DNA from: Archilochus colubris
Lineage: Eukaryota; Chordata; Aves; Apodiformes; Trochilidae
Direction: 5' to 3'
Assembly: GCA_023079485.1 (NCBI GenBank)
Contig: CM041083.1
Span: 151,794,552-151,858,551, forward strand
Length of the DNA: 64,000 nt
The notes beneath the pieces were generated by a model. The model was not told where the DNA came from and made no database searches. It worked only from the letters and a program-made list of their open reading frames with translations. Positions 11,226 to 23,761 of this stretch are shown one piece after another (within the stretch, counting starts at the first letter, position 1; the number at the start of each line of letters is the position of its first letter). The translations under genes were made by a program, and so were the position numbers.

Positions 11226-13689
11226 ATTGGTTTTGTATCTTTTCAGCTGTTTGGGTAGGAGTCACTTATTGTAGCTTTAATAAACTAAGCTTAGACACCT
11301 GTCTCTGCAGCAAGACAGGCAAATCCAGTTATTCATCTCTGAAAGGTGTTTATTTCAATAAAAAGACAGATGCCCTGTTCTAATTTCAATTTTGAATAAA
11401 ACAAGCCTCTGTGGATGAATGAGCTTTAATTTCTTTGTCACTATAGGCTTTGTCTACTCAATTTAGACATATGCAGACTAGTTAAGTGGCATTAAGTCAA
11501 TTTTTAGGGTCACTAAATCTTTTATAGCCACTGAAAGGAAACCAGCATCTTCAAAAGACTCACCTCATCCTAAAATAAACCATATAAGAATGCATGGACT
11601 TAAGCATTGCTGGAAGGGTGTTATCTGGCACCACATATTCCAAAGGTGGTTTTTTTTTTCTTCTGAATTCTTGCAATAGAAGCTCGTTCCAGCAAAAATA
11701 ACTCCCTCTCAGAAAAGTTTGACTACGTGAAAGAACATGAGAAACCTTAGGATTTAGCTGGAAAAACTAGTACCATGAAATGATAGAATACCAAGCCCTT
11801 TCAAGGGGGTGTGGTTATTACTCCCCTGAAAGTCTGGTGAACAAATTCATCAGGAAGAAGGGAAAGACAGTAAATGTCAGCCACTTGATGGAAGTCTTTA
11901 GAATGTTACAAAGATAGAGAAAAATATTTTTAAAGGTCTTAAAGAATAAAAAAAAATTGTTTTATTTGTTTTCCTTACAATTAATACAGGTTTTTAAGGC
12001 ATGTTTTGTGCATTTCGTTAGCACAGCAACAGTAAGTTTTAATTTTTTTCCCTCGAATCAAATATTTCACATAAAATATGCCAACTAAACATCAGAAATA
12101 GATGAGTCAGTATTCAAAAGCTTCTATGAATCAAAAATTTTGAATTCCTTTGAGACGAGACTTTTTTATTGTAATATATTTTCTCTCACATAGAGCATCT
12201 AATTGAGAAAATACTAGAAATCCCTATTCATTTAAGCTATATATTATTCCTTTAATGGAAGTAGGATTTTCTAGAATTAAATAATACAATATAAAATCAA
12301 GAAGTCATTGTTAAAGCCTAGGAGAAATATCATAAGACTTTTTGTAAGGTACATGGGGTGGTTTTGAATTTATCATAATCCAGTTACATATATGCATATC
12401 CTAGCTGCTCTGTGAATAATATATGACAGATGGAGTTTGAGTTCAGTTTCAAATACTGGTAGAATTTATATATTGCACATAACCTGACAAGGATTGCATT
12501 ATCGCAAGGCATTCATTTCTGCATGGCTCTGTAATGTTAATTTATGTACAAATGAGAAACATTAGGAGTGTAAGTGTTAATGCAGAAAAATACGGAATGC
12601 TCTTCATGAAATATGAGTTAAAATGTGTAAAAATGTCTGAGCTTTAGTTTCTAGATTTCATTGTTCCCATTTCTCTTTATATATTTAAAAAAAAAATGAA
12701 TCTTCAGTAAATTATAATCCTAGAAGATGTTCAAGTCAGGAGAACTGCATACAACATTTCAATAGTACACTGCTTGGATACACACAGGATAGATGTCACT
12801 AAAATATAGCTGCATTTATAAAGTAATATTAACACAGCTCTGATACATCAGATAACAGACAAATTTGTGGGGTTTTTTATTTGTTGTACTATTCTTTTGC
12901 TTCCAAAACTGAATAAATTGAAAAGAGAACAAAGAAGTTCTAATGAGAGTTTGATGCAGTGTGGGGTACTACTAGGTGTTGTGCTACAGTGTGGGAGAAA
13001 AATAACACCCATAATGTCCCCAAGAAGCAAAGACTGGTACTAGCACAGCATGAAGATATGGCTTCAAAATTAAGAATTTACATGTCTCACCCTTCCTTAA
13101 AATTCTGTCAATAGAAGAATAGATATCTCTCATTTTCTCTCAGGTAGTACCTTAATTGTTACTGTTTGCATGAAAAAAAATAAAAAAAGGAAAAAAGCTT
13201 CAGACTGAAGCCCCTTTCCTGTCCACAGTGATTCATCCCCACATTCCTTTCTATTGTCCTAATTCTTACACCATGGTCTAGCTCCATTAGGAGAAAGGAA
13301 AGTGTATTCTTAAAAAAATGCACCAATGAAGAATGAATTCCTTACATCTTATGGGCCAAAAGTGCTGAAGAGAAATCACAGATTTGTAACTTCATAGTTT
13401 AAGATCTGAGAGTTACATATATATACGCTTCAGTTATCCTCACTGAAGGATAAATAAAGTTCTGTCACCTCAAAGATCCTGTAGTTTTGACATAAACTCT
13501 TACTGGGAGGAAGTGAATTCAGATCCCTCACCTTGCAGAATAGTAGATCAGTCATCAAATTCTCATTAGAGGGAGGAAAAAAAAGAGGGGGGAAAATAGC
13601 AGTCACTTCTCTGACTGATGTTAAATGTCTATGCTGTTTAGGATATGTGATCATCCCCACCAATATGGAGGAGCACACAGACACACAGG
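11226..13689. other. unique AT-rich DNA, no gene recognised
   Basis: No coding exon or repeat family is recognised. Short A and T runs are common (for example at 11948-11957 and 12688-12697). A purine-rich patch (GGGAGGAAAAAAAAGAGGGGGG type) lies at about 13571-13594. Confidence 0.5.
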
Positions 13690-13748
13690 CTGGGCTTGAT
13701 GTTCTCAGAGGTCTTTTTTAATCCTTAATAATTCTGTGATTCTTTAAC
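13690..13748 (+). mobile_element. short CR1 3'-end relic, plus strand
   Basis: The order GGCTGGGCTTGATG, CTCAGAGGTC, a decayed TTCCAACCTT block and AATTCTGTGATTCTTT is that of a CR1 3' UTR and tail. Only the last 60 or so bases are recognisable, and they are diverged, which suggests an old insertion or a very short truncated copy. Confidence 0.6.
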
Positions 13749-13970
13749 TTTTATTTTTTACTTTTTTTTCCATAATTCCAACTGGAGGCTATTCTATGGC
13801 AGGTACTGTAAAGCCAGGCAGGCTTAAGTCTTAAGACTATTTTCCCATTACTGTACTTTAGGAGTACAAACTTGTCCCCACACGTATTACACTGGGCTCT
13901 GGAGAACGTATGTGAGAAGATGCATTTAGAGCTACAGGGTTCTTAAACAGTCAAAAAAATTTCTTTAAGC

Positions 13971-14155
13971 ACAGAGTCATAGAACAGTTTGGGTTGGAAG
14001 AGACCTTAAAGATCATCTAGTTTCAGTCCCCCTGCACGGGCAAGGACACCTCCCACTAGACCAGGTTGCTCAAGGCCCCATCCACACCTTCCTTGGGCAA
14101 CCTGTTCTGTCGTCACACTACCCTTGCCCTAAAGAAGTTCTTCCTAATATCAAAT
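13971..14155 (-). mobile_element. CR1 LINE, 3' end, minus strand
   Basis: The + strand shows the reverse-complemented CR1 tail (AGAGTCATAGAA), then GGTTGGAAGAGACCTTAAAG, ATCATCTAG and CCCCCTGCACGGGCAAGGAC. It continues into the reverse-complemented ORF2 end (CTAAAGAAGTTCTTCCTAAT) before stopping near 14155. The 3' UTR wording (CCCTGCACGGGCAAGGACACC) marks an older subfamily than the copy at 487. It is about 185 bp and 5'-truncated. Confidence 0.92.
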
Positions 14156-17100
14156 GAAAATATACCTTATTTCAGTTTGAAACATTTTCCCTTCATTTTG
14201 AAGATGTATTATACAAGAAAATCTGCTCTACATTTTACTTCTGTGCAGAGTGGCTATGTATTTATTCTTTTGTCCACTAAGTGGACAATTTGCTTCACAG
14301 TTAGGTTCCCAATATTTACCTTAGATTCCTTCCTTTCCCTCTTACACAGGGATTTAACATATTTAGCCTAAGGTAAATGTTTCCTGAAAATTATTCTGTT
14401 TTGTTCTGTTGTGCTTGCATCAGTTCCTAAAAGCTTTGACTAGCAGTTAACTATAAGTAGTTCTGTAAGCATATTTCATATGCTTGATGGTTAAATCATA
14501 AGTTAACAATAGAAAAATAAAATATAGTTATCAATGTACTAGGTAGTCACTTCTTTTATACTTAATGGCATATGAGCAATAAAAGAATCATTAAATAACA
14601 GTTACTGGTATGATCAAAGCCCTAGTTGGATAAGATTTAGAGATCACAAAGTGTACATATTCACTTCACTACCCAAGATAGAAATACATATTCAATTGTT
14701 AATTCAGGAAAATTAAGAACAAAGTGATTATGAAGGGCTCCAGAGGCATCTCATTTGTATTTTTTGTCTAGTTAATTATAAAATAATGCATTTAGAAGTG
14801 AGGCCATGTTGTTTAGCATATTTTCTAGTCCTGTGATTTTCTCAGTGTCCACAGTTCAGTTCAGGCACTGATCTAGAGTACTGATCATCTAAATTAGTAT
14901 GCAGTGATTTGGAAGTTCTGCTGCTTGGGAGAGACATTTGATTATGCAAATGTGAAGAATGAATCCCTATGGATCCTGGTTTGGGAAGAATGATTCCTGT
15001 ATATGAAGATAAACTCTACAATGGGAAGAAGCCTAAACTTTTTGTCAGGCATTCAAATAATGTACCTCACCCACCAGTCACATAAATAATCCTATTTCTT
15101 GGTTATATTTCTTGAAAATTAAATTAGAAATAAATAACATTGATATTTTAAAAGTGGTTACATTAATATGTGATTTGTCTATTAATATTTTTTATAAAAC
15201 AATGAAAGTCCTAAATAATAGTACTTTACCTTACACATAGTAATGTATTGGGAAAACGAGAAAAAAAAAAGACTCTTTAGATGCTTATATGGAATAATAT
15301 GTTCTTAAACTTAGGGACATATGAAGAAAATATATTTCACAGAGAGACAAAATACTATAATGTGTTATTGTTTCTTTTTTTCTTCCGGACATTTATTCTA
15401 TTTTAAATGACACAAAATCCTTCATATTTGATATTTATGAGTTTTTTTATTTGTTAGAAGAATAAATATAAAGCAAATAAGTAAAATTGATCATAGCAAC
15501 TTTTAAAAAGTAATCAAAACACATTATCACTATACAATTAATTCTAAAGAACTTTGACAATACTTTATAAACTGTCAGAAGCTCTGAAAGTTACTCATGC
15601 AAACCATGAGTAGAATCTCAGTGGCTGCTTCTAAGCTGCAGAGAAGATGTAATGCATGGTACACCCCACAATCCTGGTGGCCTGACTGTCCCATATCCAG
15701 CGGAAGCAAAAAATGGGAAACAAAGTTTATATCTGTGCTAGTACTCATCCATAGCATGCGTCTTCAGAAGAGCAGGAAACAACTTTGGGCATGAGCATAA
15801 AATTGTTTCTATTTTGCAGCTGTTAATATGGTTTTGGTTCCTGACACTCACCAAATATCCTCTTTGGTGAGAGGCTGAATCAACCCTGGGTTTCATTCAG
15901 AAGTAAGGACACCCAGAAACCAAATCTCCATTGTCAGGTTTGGGCATAGTCCCCCTGTTTTGAAGAAAACAAGAGTACCTGTATGAAACCAGGCTATTCC
16001 ATGGCAGTTAGCCTCAGCACAAGAGAATAAGCTCAAGCATGTTATTTTGTTAGAGTACATACAGCCAGAGTGCCGTTTCTGTCAACTTAGTATCTTCAGA
16101 GTATTTCCTAAACACTTTTTAGATGTAAAAACTGCAATCTGCCTCCCCAGGTTTCAATATAAACAAAAGACCTCTTTAATATGCCCATGAGCTTCTTTCA
16201 GTTAAAGTGCATCGATACAGTAAAAATAGGCTACGTTAAGTCTCATTTTCCTTAGTTAGAGTTAATGTCAGCTCATTTGCTGGTGAATGAGAACATAAAT
16301 AAAAAGCATCTTCTTGAAGTTTATCCTTATTATCACAGACACAATAATAGAGAAGGGAAAAAAAGAAACCAAACCAAAACAAAAATCCCCAACCAAACCA
16401 AAAACCTAAATTGTGATCAATTATCATATTCCGATCAGCAAAGTGGTAATACCTGAATGCTTTAGATGTGTATCCCCATTACAAGCATTACAGCAGTGGC
16501 AAGACCACAAGCTGCAGCAAATGAAAAGATTGCAGCTGTTTCTCTTAAATGGTAACTGCTGCTGTAATCAAGGCCTCCATCTCACAACAATTGCAATATG
16601 CTGAATTGAGATTAAACCCTCCCTAAGTACCAGCAAGTCCGTGGTAAGTGTCTGGTTGAATGATTTTAGCTGATATAATATTACTTGAATTAGGTTAGCT
16701 GCCTATCATTAAAGGCTATACTAACACATTATTGCACTCTTGTCAAGGATTAAGAATGTGCATGCTGATAATCACTGTGTACAGGAAGTGGTACAGTTGG
16801 CATGTAGCAATTCAATCCTGTATTTGAGCCCGAGGTCCCCAACTTTGATTAGAGTTGCTGCTTTAAGGCTGCAATTGCATTAAGAAGTTCTGTGGATCAA
16901 CAGAAGCAGGCCAAAATGGCAAAGTAGTTGGTGCTGATGACCTTGTCCCCACTCTTCATACATTTAATTTTCCATTTTTGAGAAACTCCAGTGTAGCCTC
17001 TAGTACTGGACTCCCCTTTGTGGATGGATTGTATCTACTCCAGGAATGCATCTTCCATTTAAAGTTTGTGTAGTCAGTGGTGACAGCCAAGTGGACTCTT

Positions 17101-20100
17101 GATACACATTGAAACATTAATGAATATTTACTTTTAAAATCCTTAGGATAGCACTCCTTATACATCTTTGTGTAATAACATCATGATTAGCCATGAAATA
17201 GATCCTTATAGATTTTTACAGAACTCATCCATTTGGGTAGATGGTGGGTTTTTAGTAATGACTGAAAGAGGAGAAAAGAAAGAGAGGGAGCAGAATGATA
17301 CCACAATGCAAATGATCTGAATCTTTCATGTCATCCAAAACCAGCTACAATTTGGAATGAACAGGCATTTGTTTTGCCATATTTTACTATATTTAAACAA
17401 AAAGACTTTCCTCTTTGTAGTTGCAGAAGATGGTGAAGGTACACGTGGAAATATACATAGAAAGTTGTTCATTTGGGGCATCTTTAAATACTCAGCTTCA
17501 ACAGAGCAATCAGTTAAGTGAAAAAGAAGGCAGCTTGCAGTAGCCCACCAGATTTTGAGTTAGTGTTTATTCTGGTGTAATAAAAAACATCTGCTTTCAT
17601 ACTGTTACTGCTTCTATTTTTGAATTGAGTCACTATCTTATTTTCTTTTACCAAATAATACCCTTATTCAAAATTTGCAAGTATTGTAAGCCAGGAATAT
17701 CAAAATGAAGGCCAGATATTACAGCAGAATATTTTTTATCAAAAGACCTCAGAGCAGTAGATGATGTAGGAGAAAATAATTGCACCTATGTAGTTTAGAC
17801 ACTGGGGCCTCATTTTACGATTTTAATTATTCTGTTTAGCTACCACAGTTTTAAGCGTTTTGTAGTAATCAGCAGAAACTAATTAGACATAAAACTATAA
17901 GACATTCATTTCCAAACACTTTATCTTAATTACATTGTAAATGCTGATATTAAGAGATTACACAGCAGTTTGTCTGGCTGCTTCATTAAATGATTGCTAG
18001 AGAGTGCTTGAGAAGCAGTAATAAACATACACTAATACCCTCAGAGTCTGCAGTGGATGTGGACAATTGAGGGAGAGACACAAAAATTATGTACACTTAG
18101 TTTCAAGCACAAGAGAGGGTGAAAGGACTGTTACTGACATCCCCAAAGTTGCAGAGTGACATTTGAGCCAGCTTTCATCAGTAATGTCAACAAAATATTC
18201 CCTGGATATGAATGGATTTACAGAAATGGGTCTCGCATATTAGTTCTGAGTAGTTAATATTCATAATTCAAACCAAAATTGAACGTTAAAATTCAAAACA
18301 TTAAGCAAACAAGAAGGAAAAAAAAATTAAATAGTTGCCAATTATATTAGCAGACTAATTCTTTCAATCAATTTAGTAGTACCTCAAGGGTAAAGGCAGC
18401 CCTGAATCCAAGAGAGCATACATTTTAATTTTATTCCGTTATTTCTGTGTAATTATCTAGCTTTAAAATTACATCAATTTGTTTTGGTAATATCTCTGTG
18501 GCAAATTACTATCATGCTATTGAGGTATTTATGATTAATTTTTTTTTTTTTTTTTTGTAATCCTGCAACATGTGGATTATAAAATTGAAGCCAAATATAC
18601 CAATGTAATGTTCCATTAGAAAAAAACCATACAGAGAACCTTGGCTTAACCCTTGCAAATACCTCTTTGGGATACTGTGCTTATTGCTGGGGTCTGGTTT
18701 AACAACCGCATAAACTCTTGGCAATCAAAACAGAAGAAGGAACAGCTGGTTGCATTCCTTCCAGGCAGTTTCATAGTTCATAAACCCCCCAAAAATAAAT
18801 GAAATATTTTAACGTCAAACAGTTCTTAGATTTTACCAAAAAATCTTTCACTTCACATTTCAAGACTGTAGAATAACTTCATGTTTCCCAAAAGTGACCC
18901 ACGCTCACTTCAAAGTCTTTAAGCAAAACAATCAGCATAGTGACAGATCCACCAGAAACAGTAAGTACAAGACTAATTGTACTCTTTTGGGAAATAAGGC
19001 AGCCAGAGTCAGAGCCATTATTTTCTCTGCTTTGAATGCAGGGCATGAAAGTGAATTATCACATTTTTTCCTGAGACAAAAGTGGAAAGTACAGACAGTG
19101 ACAGTATGTATAGGTTTCTATGAAAAGTTAGTGTTTGATCACTGATACTGAGCAATTTTTCTATTTGTTATTCTAAATATAAAAGAAAGCTCACTATAGA
19201 TTGACGAAGTCAAATTTTAGTTGTATCAATGGTATACTAAATAGCCTTCATGCTGAGGATTCATTTTAATGCTGGCACAGGTAAAAAGCAGAACAATTTT
19301 GAAGGCTGCCATGAAATCTATGAAGTGGATTTTGCTGAACCAGTAAAATGGGAACAACTTCTGTGATTTAAAAATAAAGTAGTCTCTGGAAGACTATTGT
19401 CTGGGTTTAGGAATTTTGTTGCAAGTCAGAGTCTTGTGAGAATTCACTTGTGTAATTTATTTGTATTCTGTGTACTCAACACAAGGATGTCCACACCATT
19501 AATAAACAAACTGTAGCCATTGCTGAGTTTTCATCCATAATCCTCCCCTCTTCCCTCAAAATGTTGCTTTCTCAAATGGTCCTTCATTATCCTCCAGACT
19601 ATCAGCTGGCAAGGGTCATAGCTCCCAAATTTAAACACTGCAGTTATCTCATGTGAGTGCTTGGGTTGTCCCTGTGCAATTTTCTTGTATGGTCACAGCC
19701 ATCCAATCTAGCAGGATGGCATTTCAGGTATCAACATGAATCCCATAATACAAAAAAAAAAAATATTGATGAACAGATCACTAAGGCAGTCAGTAATTAT
19801 AGCTGGTGATACCCAGGATTAGACTGACCAAAGTCTGATCCTGGTGATACCCAGGATTAGACTGACCAAAGTCTGAAACCTGAAATTCACAGAAAAGGAT
19901 ATCTGACAAAACTGAGTAGCAAAGACTACAACTGTAAATTCTGACACTTTTAATTGCAGTACTTAGTTTTATTGATGGACTGTTCTTAAAAAATTAAAAG
20001 CAAAGGCTTGATACAAAGCATGTTGAAATCAATTGAAAGACTTTATGTGATTAGAGACTTGTGAATTATTTCCCAGAAGTGAGAAATAGGAGTAATCTGA

Positions 20101-22936
20101 CACAGTGGAAGTTTTAAGTAGAAGAGCCTAATTGTTTTAAATCTGTCCTCTGTAAAAGCAAATGAAAAATTTAGTGTGCAAAACTCTGACAAGAAGTAAT
20201 TATTAGAAAGAAAAATCAATAAATAGGAGAGGAATCATAGAAAGGCATTCCAGAGCTTGACATACATCATATTAAAAATGTCCAACAGCCTCCTTGGAGA
20301 CTAGTTGAAAATTGAATTATATGAAACTTGTTTATGCAAAACATCAGGAAATAACAGTGAAAGCTGCTATTTTCTTCCTAACTTTCAAATAGTTTTTTTC
20401 ACTTTCAAATGTTTTGTTTGAGCTCTAAGTAAGCCACAGCACAACTCAATTTGGAATTCAGGGTTCATATTATTCTCATTGAAATACTTCCTAATCAGCA
20501 ATTATTGCCTATAGGCATGAAGCCAAAGAAATCAGCAGTCGAATATATTTATTTATTAATTTTAATCAGTGAAACTAATGCCAGGACCTTTAAACCATCT
20601 GCTTCAGTTAAGGAAAAAGTATGGACCACTGGTAATGTTACTACCGAAAAAAACATTTAGAGGAGAAACATATGTTCCAATGGAAATTTGCCTTCTGAGT
20701 GAAGAAGGAAAGAAGAAAACACTTCAAATATAAAAGCAGGCTCTATGGTTACTGTTCCAGAGTTCTGCATATTTTGAATTGCCCTCCAAGATATTAAGAT
20801 TTTTTTCTCTATGTCTGCTAGTGCTCAAGTGAGCAGGGGGGACTGAAAAAAACCCCAAAACATTGTAAGCAACCAAAAACTCTCATGGTGTATGATATGC
20901 ACATTTCAAAGTGAACACACAAGTATTCACATGTTGACAACTGTCTAGTCACTCCCTCAGACACATTCTAAATAAACTCCCTGGAAAACTGATCCAGCAA
21001 TTAACATTATGGTTCAGTGCAAATTCAAATCCTTAACCTCCATCCCTTCTACTTTACTATTTCCTGGTTTATCCACACTTTAGAAATCCCCAATTAAAGT
21101 GGCTGCGTAAAGCCAGAGGCATGAGTATGAGGCACAGGCTATTTGTCAAGTGAAACAGAATTACTTTTTTTCCCCATTCTGAACTTACATGGTTTTGGGA
21201 ACAAAATGATCCAGACTGTGTGATATGAGCAAGTTGTGAGAGAGAATTTCCCTCGCCAGCCTCTCAGCTCTTTCCTATCCTGCTTTACTATGACTAAAAA
21301 ATCTGAGAGCATGTCTTCACTTGAATTTACTCTGAGCCATGTCTTCCACAGGTCATGTGAAAAGGCAGAGAGTAAGAATCTCCCATGGAAAGGGAACTGA
21401 TTGAAAAATTATTTGGAAGAGACATATGTCTATGACCCTGGCACTGCTAATTAAATGAGTAGAAAGAACCAGTTCCTCATCTGAACTTCATATTGCCTTA
21501 AGTAAGCTCAGACCCTCAGATGAAGCAACTCTTTCATGGGAGTTTTTTTACTTCAGTGTCTACAATATTATGGAGATGTGCCAGACCATCAGATTTGTGG
21601 GTTTTATGCATCGAAGAGCAAAAATGTGTGGCAACTTCTTGACTGTGGCATGTGCCTATGTGGTTGTGTCTGATTGTGCAAATCCTGCTGAGCTGAAGGT
21701 CCACAGAGACCCAAGGAGCCAGACTTAGGTGAACAGCAGAACTATCTAAACAAAGAATTCCCTAAAATGAAGTAATTTTGGACCATGTATAGGAGATGGA
21801 CTGTTTTTTACATATGTAAAAAAAAAATTAATGGAAATAGCATTTACTCATATATTTATTTTACAGTCTCACATCTCATGTCCTCACAGACAGGCTTCAT
21901 AATAAATCAGTGCAGTGCAGTAGGCAGCTGAGAAAACCAGTCATTGAGAGGTCATCTATGTGAAATTAATAGGTTTTGGTCTTCAGTAAGCAGCACACTT
22001 TTAGATGGTATATACATGATGTATTGTGATACAATTTTTTAAAACTAAGAGCATTACTGGGCTTTTCAGTTTTTACAGATCATGCATGGTTTGTGTGAAG
22101 AACACAGCTCCTATCCATTCTTCAAGAAAACTAATATGAGACAACTATACACCCTGTTAGGATTTACTCATAACATCAGAATTGCCTTATTTTTTATTGT
22201 ACCCAGCACTCATAATATGAAGTGCCTGACTAAAAACTTCTTTAGAAAGGATTTCTGAAGGAAAACATTCAGAATCCTAGCTACAACCGTTCTTGTGAAA
22301 AGTGCTAAAGAATATTGTCCTTTCAAAATTAAAACCCTAAGTGCAATGAAAATTCTTGGGAGTGTATATTCATGACTGAAATATAAAGATAGGAACATGT
22401 ATCTGAGACCTGCCAGAATGTAAAACTAAACAGCATTCAGCATTTATGCATTTCAGAGTCATATCAGTTTGTCGAATCATAAGATTTTGCAGGTATCATC
22501 TTACTGCAGAAAAATAAACTTTTTTTTTTCATTTAGGCAGCTCCTAGAAAAACAAATATTGCAACAGCTACTTTATTTTCAGTTCTGTAGACATGAAAAA
22601 GCTCTTTCTTGAATTCAAATGCAGTGTCAGTGGCAAGGCTTTCCAGAAAGACTTCACAAGACTAGGTGCTTGGCAAGTAAGATTCAACATAGGCAAAAGA
22701 AAGTTACGTCAAGAGAGACAAATCATCTAAAGCACATCCACATGATGCCCAGAATTTGTATTTACAATTCAAGAATATTTTGAAGTTCATTTTGACAAGT
22801 CTTGAAAAGCTGATGTCTTAAAAAAAGTCAACAAAATTCTGATGACATTTCAACTACCAGCTGAAAAAGCCTTGAGACCAAGGTGCCATTGTGTAGATGC
22901 ATCAAATTTTTGCACTCTTGCATGTTTTGTGTGTGC
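14156..22936. other. unique DNA, no gene; conserved-looking blocks and a tandem duplication
   Basis: This is the longest stretch without a transposon I can name. It contains an 18-T tract (18539-18556), an exact short tandem duplication (19803-19878) and A/C-rich low-complexity DNA at 16356-16408. Two segments (about 16430-16870 and 17800-18010) have balanced composition and dense homeobox-type TAAT/ATTA cores, as conserved non-coding elements often do. None of the open frames shows a recognisable domain. Confidence 0.45.
19803..19878 (+). repeat. 38-bp tandem duplication
   Basis: The unit starting CTGGTGATACCCAGG and containing GACCAAAGTCTGA occurs at 19803-19840 and again immediately at 19841-19878. 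The first 36 bases are identical in both copies, which implies a recent duplication. It contains no known motif. Confidence 0.95.
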
Positions 22937-23761
22937 AGATCTGTCCTGGTTTGGGCCAGGATAAAGGTGATTTTCTGTCTTGTACTTTTGCTTTTAGCTA
23001 AGTCTCTTGTAAGTAGTTGCACTTGCTGAAATTAACAGCAAGTTTCTCAGTCAGTGTGTGTTTCTAGGACTGGTAACACTTGATGTTTATAGTTACTGCT
23101 AGAGACTGGTGTGCAAAACCAAGGACACTGCTCAGCTCTGAGGAAAACTTTTACCCTCCAGAAGGAAGAAAAAGATCACACCTGCAGCCCTCCTTTGGGG
23201 AGGAACAGACAAGATAGATGCCAGAATTGACCAGACAGAGTATTCCATCCCATATACGTCATACTCTGTATCAATTTGAGGGATCACGAGGGCCAAGCAA
23301 AGAGTTCCTGCTTCCATCTTCCGGCTGCCTACCCATCCTGCCTTTCCTGCTTCCCTTCCTTCACCCGGCATTCTGGAAGGATTCCGTCTTTTCGTCTGCC
23401 TGTGGTCCTGATCTGTGCCAGCCCATATCTGTGTGTTCCTGCCTTCAGTTCCCGACTGCTGCCGACTCCAGGAGTCCAGCCTGGACTTTCCCAGGGCTGC
23501 CCTGCAGCCTTGGTGATGTGAGAGTTACTGGGGGAAAAGGGGGGAGGAATGTGGTATCCATTTTCCTGTATATTTGTATATATTTGTAATTTTTCCTATT
23601 TATCATTACTGTTTCATTAAAGTTGTGTAGTTTAGTTTCCAGCCCATAAGTCTCTCTCCCTTATTCTCTCTCCTTTCTTTATCAAGGAGGAGAGAGACAT
23701 TACTAGAGAGCGTCTGTTATTTGGTTTAATTGCCGGGCCAGTGTTAAACCGTGACAAGATC
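22937..23761. repeat. 5-bp target-site duplication AGATC
   Basis: AGATC occurs at 22937-22941 directly before the TGTCC end, and at 23757-23761 directly after the TGACA end of the LTR between them. A 5-bp duplication is typical of ERVL-like elements, among others. Confidence 0.88.
22942..23756 (+). mobile_element. Solo LTR, 815 bp, avian ERVL-like (TGTC...GACA)
   Basis: The element starts TGTCCTGGTTTGGGCCAGGA and ends CAGTGTTAAACCGTGACA. TGTC...GACA is thus a terminal inverted pair, and a perfect 5-bp duplication flanks it. A likely poly(A) signal ATTAAA is at 23616-23621, followed by GTTGTGTAGTTTAGTTTCC and a CT-rich segment (TCTCTCTCCC). There is no internal retroviral region, primer-binding site or second LTR, so it is a solo LTR left by recombination between two LTRs. 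The plus orientation follows the TGTCC start and the poly(A) signal. Open frames inside it are not genes. It is paralogous to the LTR at 56261-57033, sharing its ends, the CACACCTGCA/CCCTCCTTT block, the GCCCTGCAGCCT block and the ATTAAA region. The family name rests on my memory of avian ERVL LTRs and is tentative. Confidence 0.9.

Noticed and set aside
23218..23589. 123-codon frame as a gene
   Set aside because: It lies wholly inside the solo LTR 22942-23756 and is a chance frame in LTR sequence.
22942..23756. Full-length endogenous retrovirus
   Set aside because: No second LTR, primer-binding site, polypurine tract or gag/pol-like coding is found in the flanks, and the 5-bp duplication closes directly around the single LTR.
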